A program made the translations under genes and the position numbers. Shown one piece after another: positions 44,753 to 57,105 of a stretch of 64,000 nucleotides of DNA (position 1 is its first letter; every line of letters begins with the position of its first letter). Origin of the DNA: Chrysogorgia sp. JL179-B06 (lineage: Eukaryota > Cnidaria > Anthozoa > Scleralcyonacea > Chrysogorgiidae); contig JAYKKM010000224.1 in NCBI GenBank assembly GCA_035772405.1, positions 2,477,501-2,541,500 of the forward strand. The letters run 5' to 3'. Under the pieces are notes generated by a model. That model did no database searches. It was not told the DNA's origin and saw nothing but the letters and a program-made list of their open reading frames with translations.

Positions 44753-46075
44753 TGTGACGTCAAGGTGGTTGCAGTAGTGTGAAGATGGCCGAAATTAGTG
44801 AGAACGTTTTAAAAAATTACGCTCTCTTTCGCTCTCTGTATATCAAACACCTTCACATTTTCAGTAGACATTTGAGCTAAATTTGGACCCAATCTCTGTG
44901 ACAGATTTTTTAATAAATTAGTTTTTATGTTTAAAACGACAATGTCAATGCGCTCCTATAACAACACTAGTTGCCGAATCACTTGACATTTTTTTAAAAA
45001 TAGGCATGCATATGTGAACTGCGCAGACCAAGTAATTTTATTTAATTATCACTTCTTGTCCTCAGACGCCATGTTGTTGTTTACTTGGATTTCGAGATGC
45101 CATGGTCAATAACCGGTTCAACTTTGTCGATTGATCACGTGATTTGGATGCATTCAAGATTTTCAACCTTCAAAGCTAAATTCGAACCAGTATCGGACAG
45201 ATTTTTAACGAAATTGGTCGATTTTGCTTAAATCTTTCCTGTCTGGCCCAGTCAAAATCGGTCGTATAAGACTGAAGTCGTGAATCGAAAAACACGACAA
45301 AAAAATTGCATATGGACTTATAGTACGTATTCCATATAAGGTCATATCGCAGAAAACGTTCGTTTACAATATGATATTCGTAATACGAAAATTATATTTT
45401 TGGGCATGTTCGATTATCCGCTTTCAAAGAGAACTAAGTTAGCTAGTTTATTAGGCTTTCAGAAAATATATAGCTTTCGCAACAGTTATGGTTATTTCCA
45501 GATATATGATCAATAGAAAAAGAAACGACGAATAACTGAAAAACAATTTTTCGTTTCATAGGCACAAATTGCATGCAATATTTAGGCAATCTAGTTTGAT
45601 TTAGTTTAGAATAACATTTCAATCAATTGATTAATAATTGACTAATTAATCAATGAATTGGCTAATGACGTCAGTATTAAACTTAAATTTTTATCTACTA
45701 TAGTCTATAGGGGTATTTAGGAAAAACGCCACATGAATACCACATGGCTATTTTTCTAAATATCACACCAGGGACGTTGCGATGTAATACTGACAAGCAA
45801 CAGCTTTTTCAATAAAATTTCGCAATATTTTAAATTGATTGACTTAATATGAAATAACACTAGTTCTCAAAGAAAGAACACGAGTGGTAATTTTTCATTG
45901 ATTCGTCTCGAACAAGTGTTATTTCCCCCTAAACTAAGTTTAGTTTAATTCGTCACATTACATTGACTCTAGCTTCCTCCGCAGGCATCAACGAGCTCCG
46001 GCTGGGGAGGGATCTCAGCGAGCGCGGTAAGCGATATCTCATCGCGTAGTTATATTCCTGTTAAAAATTCCGGTG
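44753..46075. other. No gene recognised
   Basis: Unassigned AT-rich sequence. CAACAGTTATGGTTATTTCC at about 45480 matches a block near 29499. Confidence 0.4.
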
Positions 46076-46370
46076 CGTTTATATGGACAAGCGGGCCAGC
46101 CCGGTTAGCGAGATCTCGCTTGAGAGGCGAGATCTTGGTAAGTGGGATGAAAAATTTCTCATATAAACACTCGCAGCCGGGCTGGCCCGCTTATAGACTT
46201 GCTCCAAGTCCGCCTCTTGGTTCGGTTAAAACGAGTTTAGTGGTTTGGGTTTGTTTACACCGGTTTGTTTCGACGCTTGAAACACTTGAAATCATCTCGG
46301 TAAGCGGGATGAATTTTTCCCATATACCGGGCTGGCTCGCCTCTCATATAAACACCCCCTTTTAAACTTA
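46076..46370. repeat. Inverted-repeat element with GGGTGTTTATATGAGAGG end
   Basis: The right end CCTCTCATATAAACACCCCC is mirrored internally by CGTTTATATGGACAAGCGGG, with repeated CCAGCCCGG, GCGAGATC and TAAGCGGGATGAA blocks. The same end occurs at 54362-54403. Confidence 0.65.
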
Positions 46371-46390
46371 ACCCTATCTAAAAATAAAGA

Positions 46391-46475
46391 CCAGACAAAA
46401 ACAGAAAGGTCCTTTGAGTCATCGCTTTTTTAGTCATTTTCGCGAAGGAGGCCACATTGACTGGTACAATAAATA
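46391..46475 (+). repeat. Fragment of the CAGAAAGGTC MITE
   Basis: AGACAAAAACAGAAAGGTCC then TTTGAGTCAT matches the left end of the element at 14298. Confidence 0.6.
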
Positions 46476-46598
46476 AATAAATAATGACATTAAAAATAAA
46501 CAAGTGACAGCGTCCCAATTGACACCCTACCAAGCTAATCCATTTTATTTAATTATTTATTATATTTATTTATTATTTATTTTATTTATTTATTCTAA

Positions 46599-49500
46599 CT
46601 AATTTGACAATTGACAGTAAGCTTGAAATATCAGCAGTCCATTGCCATTACATTTTATAGCCATGGAATGTTTGGCGGGGGAGAATATTACTGCTCCTGG
46701 AGAAATATCAATCCTTGTCTGCGAGTCGTTGCTCTCTACGTGTCCATCTCCTTTGATCACAATTATAATGCTTGGCCCATTCAATGCTTTTATTGTGTAG
46801 TGTAATTCTTCACGAGGAACCTGCATAGTTTAATAAGTAAATAAAAAAATAGGTTAGTAAATGTGTCTGCTGACACACGAACTTGAGTTACAGAGAAATG
46901 TGGGCGCTTTCTCGATATATGAACAAACCGAAATTCAAATAATCGCTAACCCTAATCCTATCCCTTATCCTAATCCTTATCCTAACCCAAATCCTAACCC
47001 TAAAACTGACTTGGGTTGATGTTATAATAATTTTAAATTTCGGTTGCTCATATATCGAGAAAGGGCCGAAATGTGAGATAAGTAAGTTCATTGGCTTGTG
47101 TCCATTCTTTGTGAGTATGTCCGAGGCTATAAGAACGGGTGCTATAGTTGTCACGATATACTGCGGAACCCATACCCCCCCAGGGTATAGCGAAGGTGGG
47201 TTAATTGAGACGCGTTTGTTTAGGATATAATGACAAATATGTGCGACGGTAAACATTAATACCCGTATACTAGGTTCATACGTTTTGAGTCTAAATACAT
47301 AACATATACGTGCCTATTATATTACGCAAACGTGTACATCTTTCGTAAAAACCTGCTTATGTAGTTCGTAAGATCACAAATCGCCATTGACCGCTTCGCT
47401 CCGAAATATTGTCCGATTCATACGGATCACCTAAAACGACTTTTTACTTCCTTATAAGGAGTTGGTCCTACCATGCTCCGCTGAAGTATATATACAAACG
47501 TTTCGTGAGAAATGGATCCCCGCCGAGAATGCAACTTTAAAATGTTTTATTGTCTTATTTGGAAGAACTTTTAAAATGATAAAGTAACTTCTTTTGAAGA
47601 TTTTCGTTTCTTTGCTTTCTTTTTGAGATATATCAGTTTGTTTGATATGCAAATGTCTGGAATTTCGTCACACATGCATGACTTATTGGAGAAATGTGTA
47701 TATCTCTTTCATTCTCGAACGAAATCCTTTAATTTAAAATCAAGAAGTTTGGTGTTGTGGGAGAAACGCACACACGTGTTATTCACACTTTAGTGTTTTT
47801 ATTTCATGAACGCAAAGATATAACATTTTTTTTTGTATCGTGAGCAGGCGGAATCCTAGCCTTACCTGCAATCTGATTGGCTGCAGCAGCGGGCGGAATT
47901 TTACGATATTTTGACCACGGTCACGGAATCTTAAATGCTAAAAAATTTTATCGTGATTTTTGCGTCATTATTAACTGGAAAATGGAAAACTAATACAGAA
48001 TTTGATTCAACTAAGCTGGAAATAATTATATTATACAAAAACTAAAGTATTTTGGTTTGTTTTTCTTTCCTTATCCAAATAATGCAGTTTTACCGAACTA
48101 AAGTAACTCAAGTTTTTAACTTGTATAATAAAAAAATTAATATGTTATTTACCGTTTTTGGTCGGTCCGGATAGAGAAATATTTGCCCTCGGTCTCAAAA
48201 ACGTATTTGACCTCTGGCAAATATTTCTCTATCCGGACCTCCCAGCCGGTAAATAACTCATTATGCATGTGTGACGAAATTCCAGATATTTGCATATCAA
48301 ACAAACTGATATATCTTAAAAAGAAAGCGAAGATGTGAAAATCTTCAAAAGAAGTTACTTTATCATTTTAAAAGTTCTTCCAAATAAGACAATAAAACAC
48401 TTTGAGGTTAGGGGCCCTTTAACTGATCTGAATAAGAGACTGGATCGAGCAACCCATTGTTTGATACTGCGAGAAATGAAACGAAAACATTTCGCGGTCC
48501 ATTTCATGAGACCATCTCATTTACATATCAAACAAACTGAGATATTTCAAAAACGAAGTAAAATACGGAAAAGTTGTAAAAGATGTTACTCTATCATTTT
48601 ACGAGTTCTTTCATATTAGACAAACTTAATTTTTGTTGCCAATGTCCTTTAAAAACTGAAATAAAAATTTTCATTTCATAGGCACTTTAAGTTATGAAAT
48701 AAAAACAAGTTACCTCGATTTTACGGACAGCAAAGTCCTTCACAGGTGGGTCATATATTTGGGTGTAAGGACAAGAAGTATCGATGTTGCTCTTAAACAT
48801 GTTGTCTTTTTTTGTTCCAGGAGTATAATCAAGCATTTCACATAGAGTTTCAACATCACGATACTTGGGTGTTAATCCTGCTCTTACAGTATTATCACTA
48901 CAAGCCATGCACTCGATGCAATCTGAAGAGAATAAAAATGCAGTACAATAATGTATACTTATAATATATTATAGTATATTATAATAGTATACTTATAAAG
49001 TGCTTATACAATGAAATATTCAGTTGTAAAATAATCTTTTGTTTGAAAGAACTCTTGAAACTATAAAGACTAACCATTTACAACTTTTTCATATCTCACT
49101 TCACTCTTGAGATATTAAGATTTGTTTAATATGTAAATGATCATACTTATGACATCACACTGCATAATGTCATTATTGAAAAATGCTGCATATCTTTACT
49201 ATGGTGGCCGAGGACTGCCATAACGTTTTCGTCTTTTTTTTTGCATATTTGATGCACTTGCATTTCAAGTGATTTCATTACATAATCTCAAGGATATAAA
49301 GCGTTTTCAATATGTTATTATACAGTGTGATGTCATAAGTTATATATTAAACAGATCTTAATATCTCAAGAGTGAAGTGAGATATGAAAAAGTTGTAAAT
49401 AGTTTCAAGAGTTCTTTCAAACAAAAGAGTTATTTTACAACTGAATCTTTCATTGCATAGGCACTTTAATAAAGGTTTTGTTCTAGAACGTTTGATAATA

Positions 49501-52500
49501 ACCCGTAAATCGAACACAAAACATTATAAGAGTATAGCAGTCAAGATTTCAACCCGGCCCAGGATAACATATCAATCGAACCATTCCCTTGTAATACCAT
49601 GTTTGCCGAAATTTCTGTCGAGGTTTCCTCGTGTATAGAGATACTTTGAATCCATCGTTTGAGGTCATTGTTTGAGGTTGTATTAGTGGAAATTAATTTT
49701 AATGAGGTATATTAGTTGTTAATGTGACCTATAAGAAAAAATCTAAGAAAAAATCAATCTTGAATGCTGTCTTGAAACGTCTTGTTGTTCCTCCATTGTT
49801 GACAGGCTCGTCATGGTGGTATTTGGTTTCGCGCGTGATACTCGGTCGAATTCCCCTCCACAGATAGGAATTAACTATTATTCCCCGCCACAACGGGGAA
49901 TTCGAGTTTAAATTGACTGGTCACGTGGTACAAATCTAGCTCTCTGATTGGACAATTTATAGTTGAGGTAGTTTACAGCCGTAAACATATCATGGAGACA
50001 CTCTGCAAGTAACCAAAGTAGAAACCTATATGGGCAATTTCCAAATAGGTTGTTTTCACGTGATGTCATTAAAACAAGTGTGTATTAATCGATTTGTAAA
50101 GTCGTGCATGGCGAAGAGGAAATTCTAAAATGGCGGTCTACATTGGGATGAAGGTTGAAACGTCTATACCGTAAAAAGATAACACAATTCAGTACATTAC
50201 CTCCAACAAGGTAAGCATGTGGAACATTAGGCCCAAGAAACATTGCTTGGCCTGGCAAAAGAATCATATGATTCAAAAAATAAATACAGAAACAGCCAAC
50301 GTCTCCGGGAAATTGCGAATTGAGTCTCAGCAATAGCTTCTTTAAAATCGGAGAACCATCTTGTGATGGCGTCATTGTGGCAATTCGATCAACCAGATGA
50401 GATAACGCTTGCTTAACGACATTGGCGTCCCTTGTCACTAACGCAGAAAAGCATCTTTTAAAGCAGTCCATTTTAATATTTTCATCTTTGTTTTCTAAAA
50501 AACACATTTAAAAATTACGCAAAATCCAAAATACTAAGTGTCGGGATCAATTTAAAGGACATTGCAACAAAAAAGTAAGGTTAGCTGTTTCTTGAAAATG
50601 AGAAGGTCCTTTTGAGTCATCCCTTTTAGCCTTCACCTTGGGGGAAGATACCGAAACAAATAATGCAAATAGAATTTGAAAATTCATGTTATTTCTAATA
50701 ATAAATGTGAAGAAATTCTCAATTATGATTGGCTGAGAGCAGTGCAATTTCAAGGAATTGAAGGAAACACAATGGAGAAAAAGGAAATACTTTGTAAAAG
50801 CACTTTCTTTCTTGTCTCATTTGGTCGTTGAATGTATTATAATTTGTTGATTGAATAAATTACTTTGTCACATGACTCCCGAACATCACTTCCTACAAAT
50901 GTTTTTTCAATGTAATGTACATTATATGGTCTAGTGATTACATCACATGTCTATGAGAGCACGCTCGAATAATGTAATTATTTCGAAAAACGAGACACAA
51001 GCATTGTTTTTTTTTTGCGAAAAAACTCACCTTTACACGTCACTTGCCGCTACTCGATATCTATCGACAATAGCACTCCGTCGAGATGACGTCAGTGTCC
51101 AAGTTTGTCCGCACTTACCCATAATTATTGCGGCCGTAACAAAAGAAAATAGCTCATTTGCAATCATTTGTAAGTCAAATTTGGTTTTTTGTCCGCATTT
51201 TGAGCTATTAATAAAAGCCAACGCTACGCTATTAGGTAGCCGAGTAGCGTAGCCAATCAGATTGCAGCATTTGCATTAGACTACTAATAAGTTTTTACTA
51301 ATACTATTTAGTTTAGTTTATATTTATCACTCTTTTAGGTGAATGGAATACCCATTGCTTATGTACTTTTTATTTATTCACATTTATTCACATTTATACA
51401 AATTTACGCGATAGTGGATTCCAGCTTTAAAGTGTATGTGACATGAAATATGTTATTGCTTCATTTGAAAGAGCATCAAAAAGTAGGACGATATGCTGTT
51501 TACCGTTCCTTGATATCTTTTCTAGTTCCAAGAGTTATAAAAATTTAAAGATGTCAAAATCAAGGGAAAATATGGCACAAACAAATTGCTGATTCAGCAC
51601 AAATTATGACGTCTCATATGGTTTGCATGTTAGTTTGGTGAATGTTTAAATGAACTATAGCTCAGTTACTATGTGTCAGAATCAAATGAACCTTTGCACA
51701 CAGATAGTGCAAGATGAAACACAGTTGTCACTAATTTTGTTGTCAAGGTAACACTGTTGTACCCAGGCCCCTTGCACGGATTTAATAAAACACACTGTAT
51801 TTATCAACCTCGTAGCCAGGGCATTTTGCCTCCATGGCGCAAGGTCGGCGAAAATTGCCCTGGGATCGGCTGGTCCATTCTATAATGCGATTGGCTTGTC
51901 ATAAAACTCAATTAATTCAGCCGAGTATGATTTATTCATCTAAATCTGAATATTGTCTTCAAATTTTACAGCAAATTAGAAGTGATAGCTTTCGCTAAAT
52001 TGGATATATGCTTCTTCATATCTTTTGTAAGAGATAACCATGGATGTATGGTGGATTATTAAGCTTGTTAGCTGCTTTTATGCCGACGAATGAACAAAGA
52101 CCACAAAAATTATCATATCTAAACACCCAGAAATTCTGGGTGTCATGTGACCAGCCATTTTCGCCGACCTTCCGCAAAATGCCCTGGGAACGAGGTTGTG
52201 TATTTATCACTGGGGTATAATTAAATAATTAAATCTAATTATTATAGTATAAATGTATTTTAGGCATGCATAGGTATGACAAGCACACGTCTGATATTAT
52301 TTTATCCTTAAGACAGAGTATGAAGGTGTTTTATAAAATCCGTTCAAGGGGCCTGGGTACAACAGTGTTACCTTGACAACAAAATTAGTGAAATCAACTG
52401 TGTTTCATCTTGCACTATCTGTGTGCAAAGGTTCATTTGATTCTGACACAATAAATAACTGAGCTATAGTTCATTTAAACATTCACCAAACTAACATGCA

Positions 52501-55500
52501 AACCATATGACGTCATAATCTGTGCTGAATCAGCAATTTTTTGTAAATCTTTATAACTCTGGAACTAGAAAAGATATCAAGGAATGGTAAACAGCATATC
52601 GTCCTACTTTTTGATGCTCTTTCAAATGAAGCAATAAAAAATTTCATGTCCTATACACTTTAAGATAATAAATTAGAAAATAGAAGGCTAACCTTTGCAA
52701 GCTGATACAAATAAAGAACTTTCTTGTAATCCAACAACTGTTTGCAGTTCTGGTATTGTCTTCAAGAACGTAGCAACTTCAAAGAATGGTCGAAATCCAC
52801 ACAAACCTTCAAATTCTGTCAATGCTAAAAATTCATAAACATAATTTTTAACGACATATTTTTATCGAAAACTCTAAAAGATTGGTGTCCTGCCGAAATA
52901 GTGTGTAGGAGGTCTAACGTCTCGAGCAAAGGCCCTTCCTCAGAGTGAAACTTGATAATATACTACTGGAAATACGTATCCGCAATAACTCCTCGCTCGC
53001 CTGTTCTATCCACCTAGAGTTTCATCCTGCAGGACTTTCTCGGCTCGACTTGCTCGGCCAATATTTAACCGATTTTAATTCTGAGATTTGGAGTTAACGA
53101 GTCTAAATACATTACATGTCATACGTGTCTATTATATTACGAGAACGTGCATACCCTTCATAAAAACCTGCTTATGTAGTTCGTCAGATCACAAAACGCC
53201 ATTGACCGCTTGGCTTTGTCGGCGCTTTCTCGATATATGAACAAACCGAAATTCAAATAATCGCTAACCCTAACCCAAATCCTAACCCTAAAACTGACTT
53301 GGGTTGATGTTATAATAATTTTAAATTTCGGTTGCTCATATATCGAGAAAGGGCCGCTTTGTCTGTCAAGGCCGAAATATTGTCCGATTCAAACGTATCA
53401 CCCAAAACGACTTTTTAATTCCTTATAAGGAGTTGGTCCTACCATTTTACAAGCACGCTGTGATCGGTCAGCTTGCCGGTCTCCATCAGCTTACGGAGAC
53501 CGGAACGACGTCATTAACTAATGAGAATTTACATTAAATCAAAATCGTTATATACCGTTATATATCGTAATTATCCAAAGTGTAAGAAATTGTTTCTGAG
53601 TTGTTTTATAAAAATAATAGAATACGTTTGCCCAGGTTTCTATAACGTGATCGAAAAACCCTAACGTTATAGAGACCCGGGCAAATGTATTCTATTATTT
53701 AAATAGATAACTAGGTATCGCCATTGAAAATCACGAACAATAAGATCTGTTGAAACATCACCAACACGTCTTACTACAACACGTCAGTAGAATAACCACA
53801 GCTATTACTTTGCTGACTCAGCGTTTTTCCGGATAAAATGACCAGATGAACTGCACATATCAGGTGTTAAATCAAATGCATACAATGCATATCCTTTAGA
53901 AAACTCCTCTCGCGATAGCCCGTGTTCATAATGTAGTACAATTTCCCAGTTCCAGAAAAAAACAGTGTATAGAATGTTTCGACGAACCTTTGATTCGGAC
54001 AAAATGATATTTTAATCGGTTTGAAAGGTATAATACACTATAGCTTCATCGTTACATGTTAAAATGTTGAAAATTGAACGGATTATTAAGTGTCCATTAA
54101 ACGCGGCACTTTCGACCAAATGGCGGTCAAAGCATATCGAAATCATTGTCTCTATAAAGCTAATAAGACCCTTGGTCTTGTAAAAAGAGTCTGCCGAGAC
54201 CTTGAAGATGTCAACACCAGGAAACTACTGCACTGCGTCATTGTCAGGTGGGCCTAAGCTTGAATTTGGTATAGCAATTTGTAGTCTCCTTATATAACAA
54301 GACGCTCACTGGGAGTTAACTCGGGCTAGGAATTTTGCGATGTAGTCGTTTGAATACGCCGTCTTATAGGGGGTGTTTATATGGAGGCGAGCTCGCCCGG
54401 AATTTCACCATGTGTAATTAACAGGAGATAAATCATTAATGTCAGACTCACTATCGTACAGAGTATGCCAAATTTTGTCTTCGCTTGCACGATTCACAAG
54501 AGCAGGTTTCGTCTTAATACTGCGATGTACACTGTGATTGTAAGCATGGACTAATTCAGGTAACATATCAATGTATCTCATAGTTTTTCGCTGCAAAATA
54601 ACGCCACATCTTCGTCTTGAAAGTACGATTCAATCGTTCAACGATGGATGCTTTGGTTTCATTAGAGGTGTTAATATGCAGATGAACATTCTCATCGTTT
54701 ATAAGTTTTTGAAAATGTTTGTTGAAAAATTCCGTTCCCTGGGTCAGTCAAAACCTTTCAGGCTTCCTTTCTGACGACAAAATCACTTTAAAAGCATCAA
54801 CAAGTGCAGGACCGGTTTTCTACTTGAGAGAGACAAACCATGCATACTTCGAAAACAATACACACCAGGAGATACCAATATCCGCCGTTAAACTATTGCA
54901 TAGACTGCATGTCGGCTAAATCCATTCGCCATTGTTTATTGATACATCCCACGAAAACACGGTTTCTTTTAAACGTCCGTCGCACCGGTTTGTGTAAAGT
55001 GTATACGCATCCTGTTTCATTGTCACAAATCTGTTTACGATTTAATGTGAATTTCCCCTCATTTTTCACATCCAGGTATAGAGCTTCCACTGCACCTCCA
55101 ACTGATCGTTTCGGATGAAAGTAAACACTTGACAAATATTCGTCTATATTGTTCATGTTACGTTGTCTCGGTCACATAACACATCGCAATGAACAAAATG
55201 TCATTTCATCACTCGAATTCATGGTGTCTCAGGTTCTCTAACTTGAACTTCTTGCGCTGTTTGACATGACACGCCAGAGGAAACATTTTCCGATACTCTA
55301 GTTAGTATAGCGGTTTGAACAATCCCATAGTTCTTAATGGTTTTGCTATTATACCCCATTTGTAAATGTCCTTCAAGATTAATTTCGTTTCATTTTTTTA
55401 CATTTACATTTTTGCCGATTGTGATTCTTGTTTCTTTTGGGCTCTGAACTCGATTTACTATAACATGAACCGTTATCGCAAAATGAAGAAGGTAATTCAA

Positions 55501-57071
55501 CACATATAGTTTTCAAAATTTCATTTAAGCACACATTACAAAGTCGACTCTTGCGATTTTAACTTATGAACACACATAACATAATCTAACAAATGTTCAA
55601 CGTTCATTGTCTCTCGATCTCAGTATACATCTTACTCCATACTATCCACGATAAATTCAACAGAGTCTCAAAGTAATGTCGATATACGATTGACGGCCGA
55701 GGAAGCTTTATAATTTTACAACACTCCAAAACACCACGCAAAATGTCTTCACAATCAATCTCTTTCAAAGCTTCAGCGGCATAGTTCAACCATCGACCAT
55801 CTTCATCAGATATCTCGCAATACTCTCTCATTTTTGTCCAGAGATCATCGGTCTCTACCTTCATACAGGCCTCTTGTTTCTCAATCTCTCGCACTCGTCT
55901 GTGCACAAACTCTGTAAAAACAAGGTTTATTACTCGATCGTAGTCATTCTCTCAAAATCGACTTCATCACAATATATCGTTTCAAACAGGTCTGCCATGG
56001 TTCTCTTTAAGTCTCTTTAACTAACTGTTCACAAGCACACTTACTAAGTAGAAAACCGTAAACATTGTGAAAATTTATCTTTGGATTGAAGGTCACGTGA
56101 AAAAAACTGTTTTATTTATGACGTAAGTTGAATATACTCGTTTCGGGCAGGAACAAGCACGCGTAACTGACACCATATCATATTACATTACGCATGCGCA
56201 ATGACATTAGTTTCAGTCTCAGTCGTTACGTTTATAGATCATCCTCGTGCATGTTCATAATAGACTCGTAATTTAAATGGTTCTTAAGATACTCCTTGAA
56301 TTCAATAAAATCATATGAATAAAAACTTTGAAGTGATTCTTTAGTGTCTTCGTATGTTGGTATGTTTCAAGTCGATTAACAGATGATTTCATGTCTCGCA
56401 ATCTACAAATAAACGCTCTAACAATGTTCTCTTCAGACGCTCTTTCCAAGGCGCAATCAAAGTAAAACCTTACTTTATCTCTATCTGACATCCCAGGGCA
56501 AAAGTGTCGCATTCGGCCAGAGCTGTCCATGGTGATGTATACCAAAGCGTTGATATTCAACGAAATTTCCTACGAAAAGTCTGTATCCATTGGAAAATCT
56601 TAGGAAACTACTACAAGTTTAACGATATATTTTGCTATACTATACCTTTGACGTTTTCTCCAGTGGCGGCACTACGGGTGTGCAAACGGTGCGCCGCACT
56701 GGGGCACATGGGCCGAGAGGCCCATCAGTCCATCCGACAAACTGCCTCTTTATTAATGATGTTATTATTAATAATAGTTTCTTAAAAATAATGGATACAT
56801 TACAAAAAAAGTGATTAATGGTCTTTATATTTTACTCAATTTCAGAGACCCTAAATTCAAAAATTTTCTGACCCCCTACATAAAAATGGACAATAGAAGT
56901 ATTAAATTCGGGCAAACTATGATAGTAAAGTAGGACTTTATACTAAATTGTGAGATTGCTTAAAGATAGAACGTATATGGCAACATTTGTGGTTGTTTTG
57001 TCTTAATGTGCATGCAATAAAATTCGGGCAATTTTATAAAAAATATAATATTCGGGCAAATTCAACTGGAC

Positions 57072-57105
<34 letters not shown>

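Noticed and set aside
57071..57102. Run of about 32 C as a structural element
   Set aside because: It lies within a hAT MITE that has other C-rich relatives, and its exact length may be a sequencing artefact.
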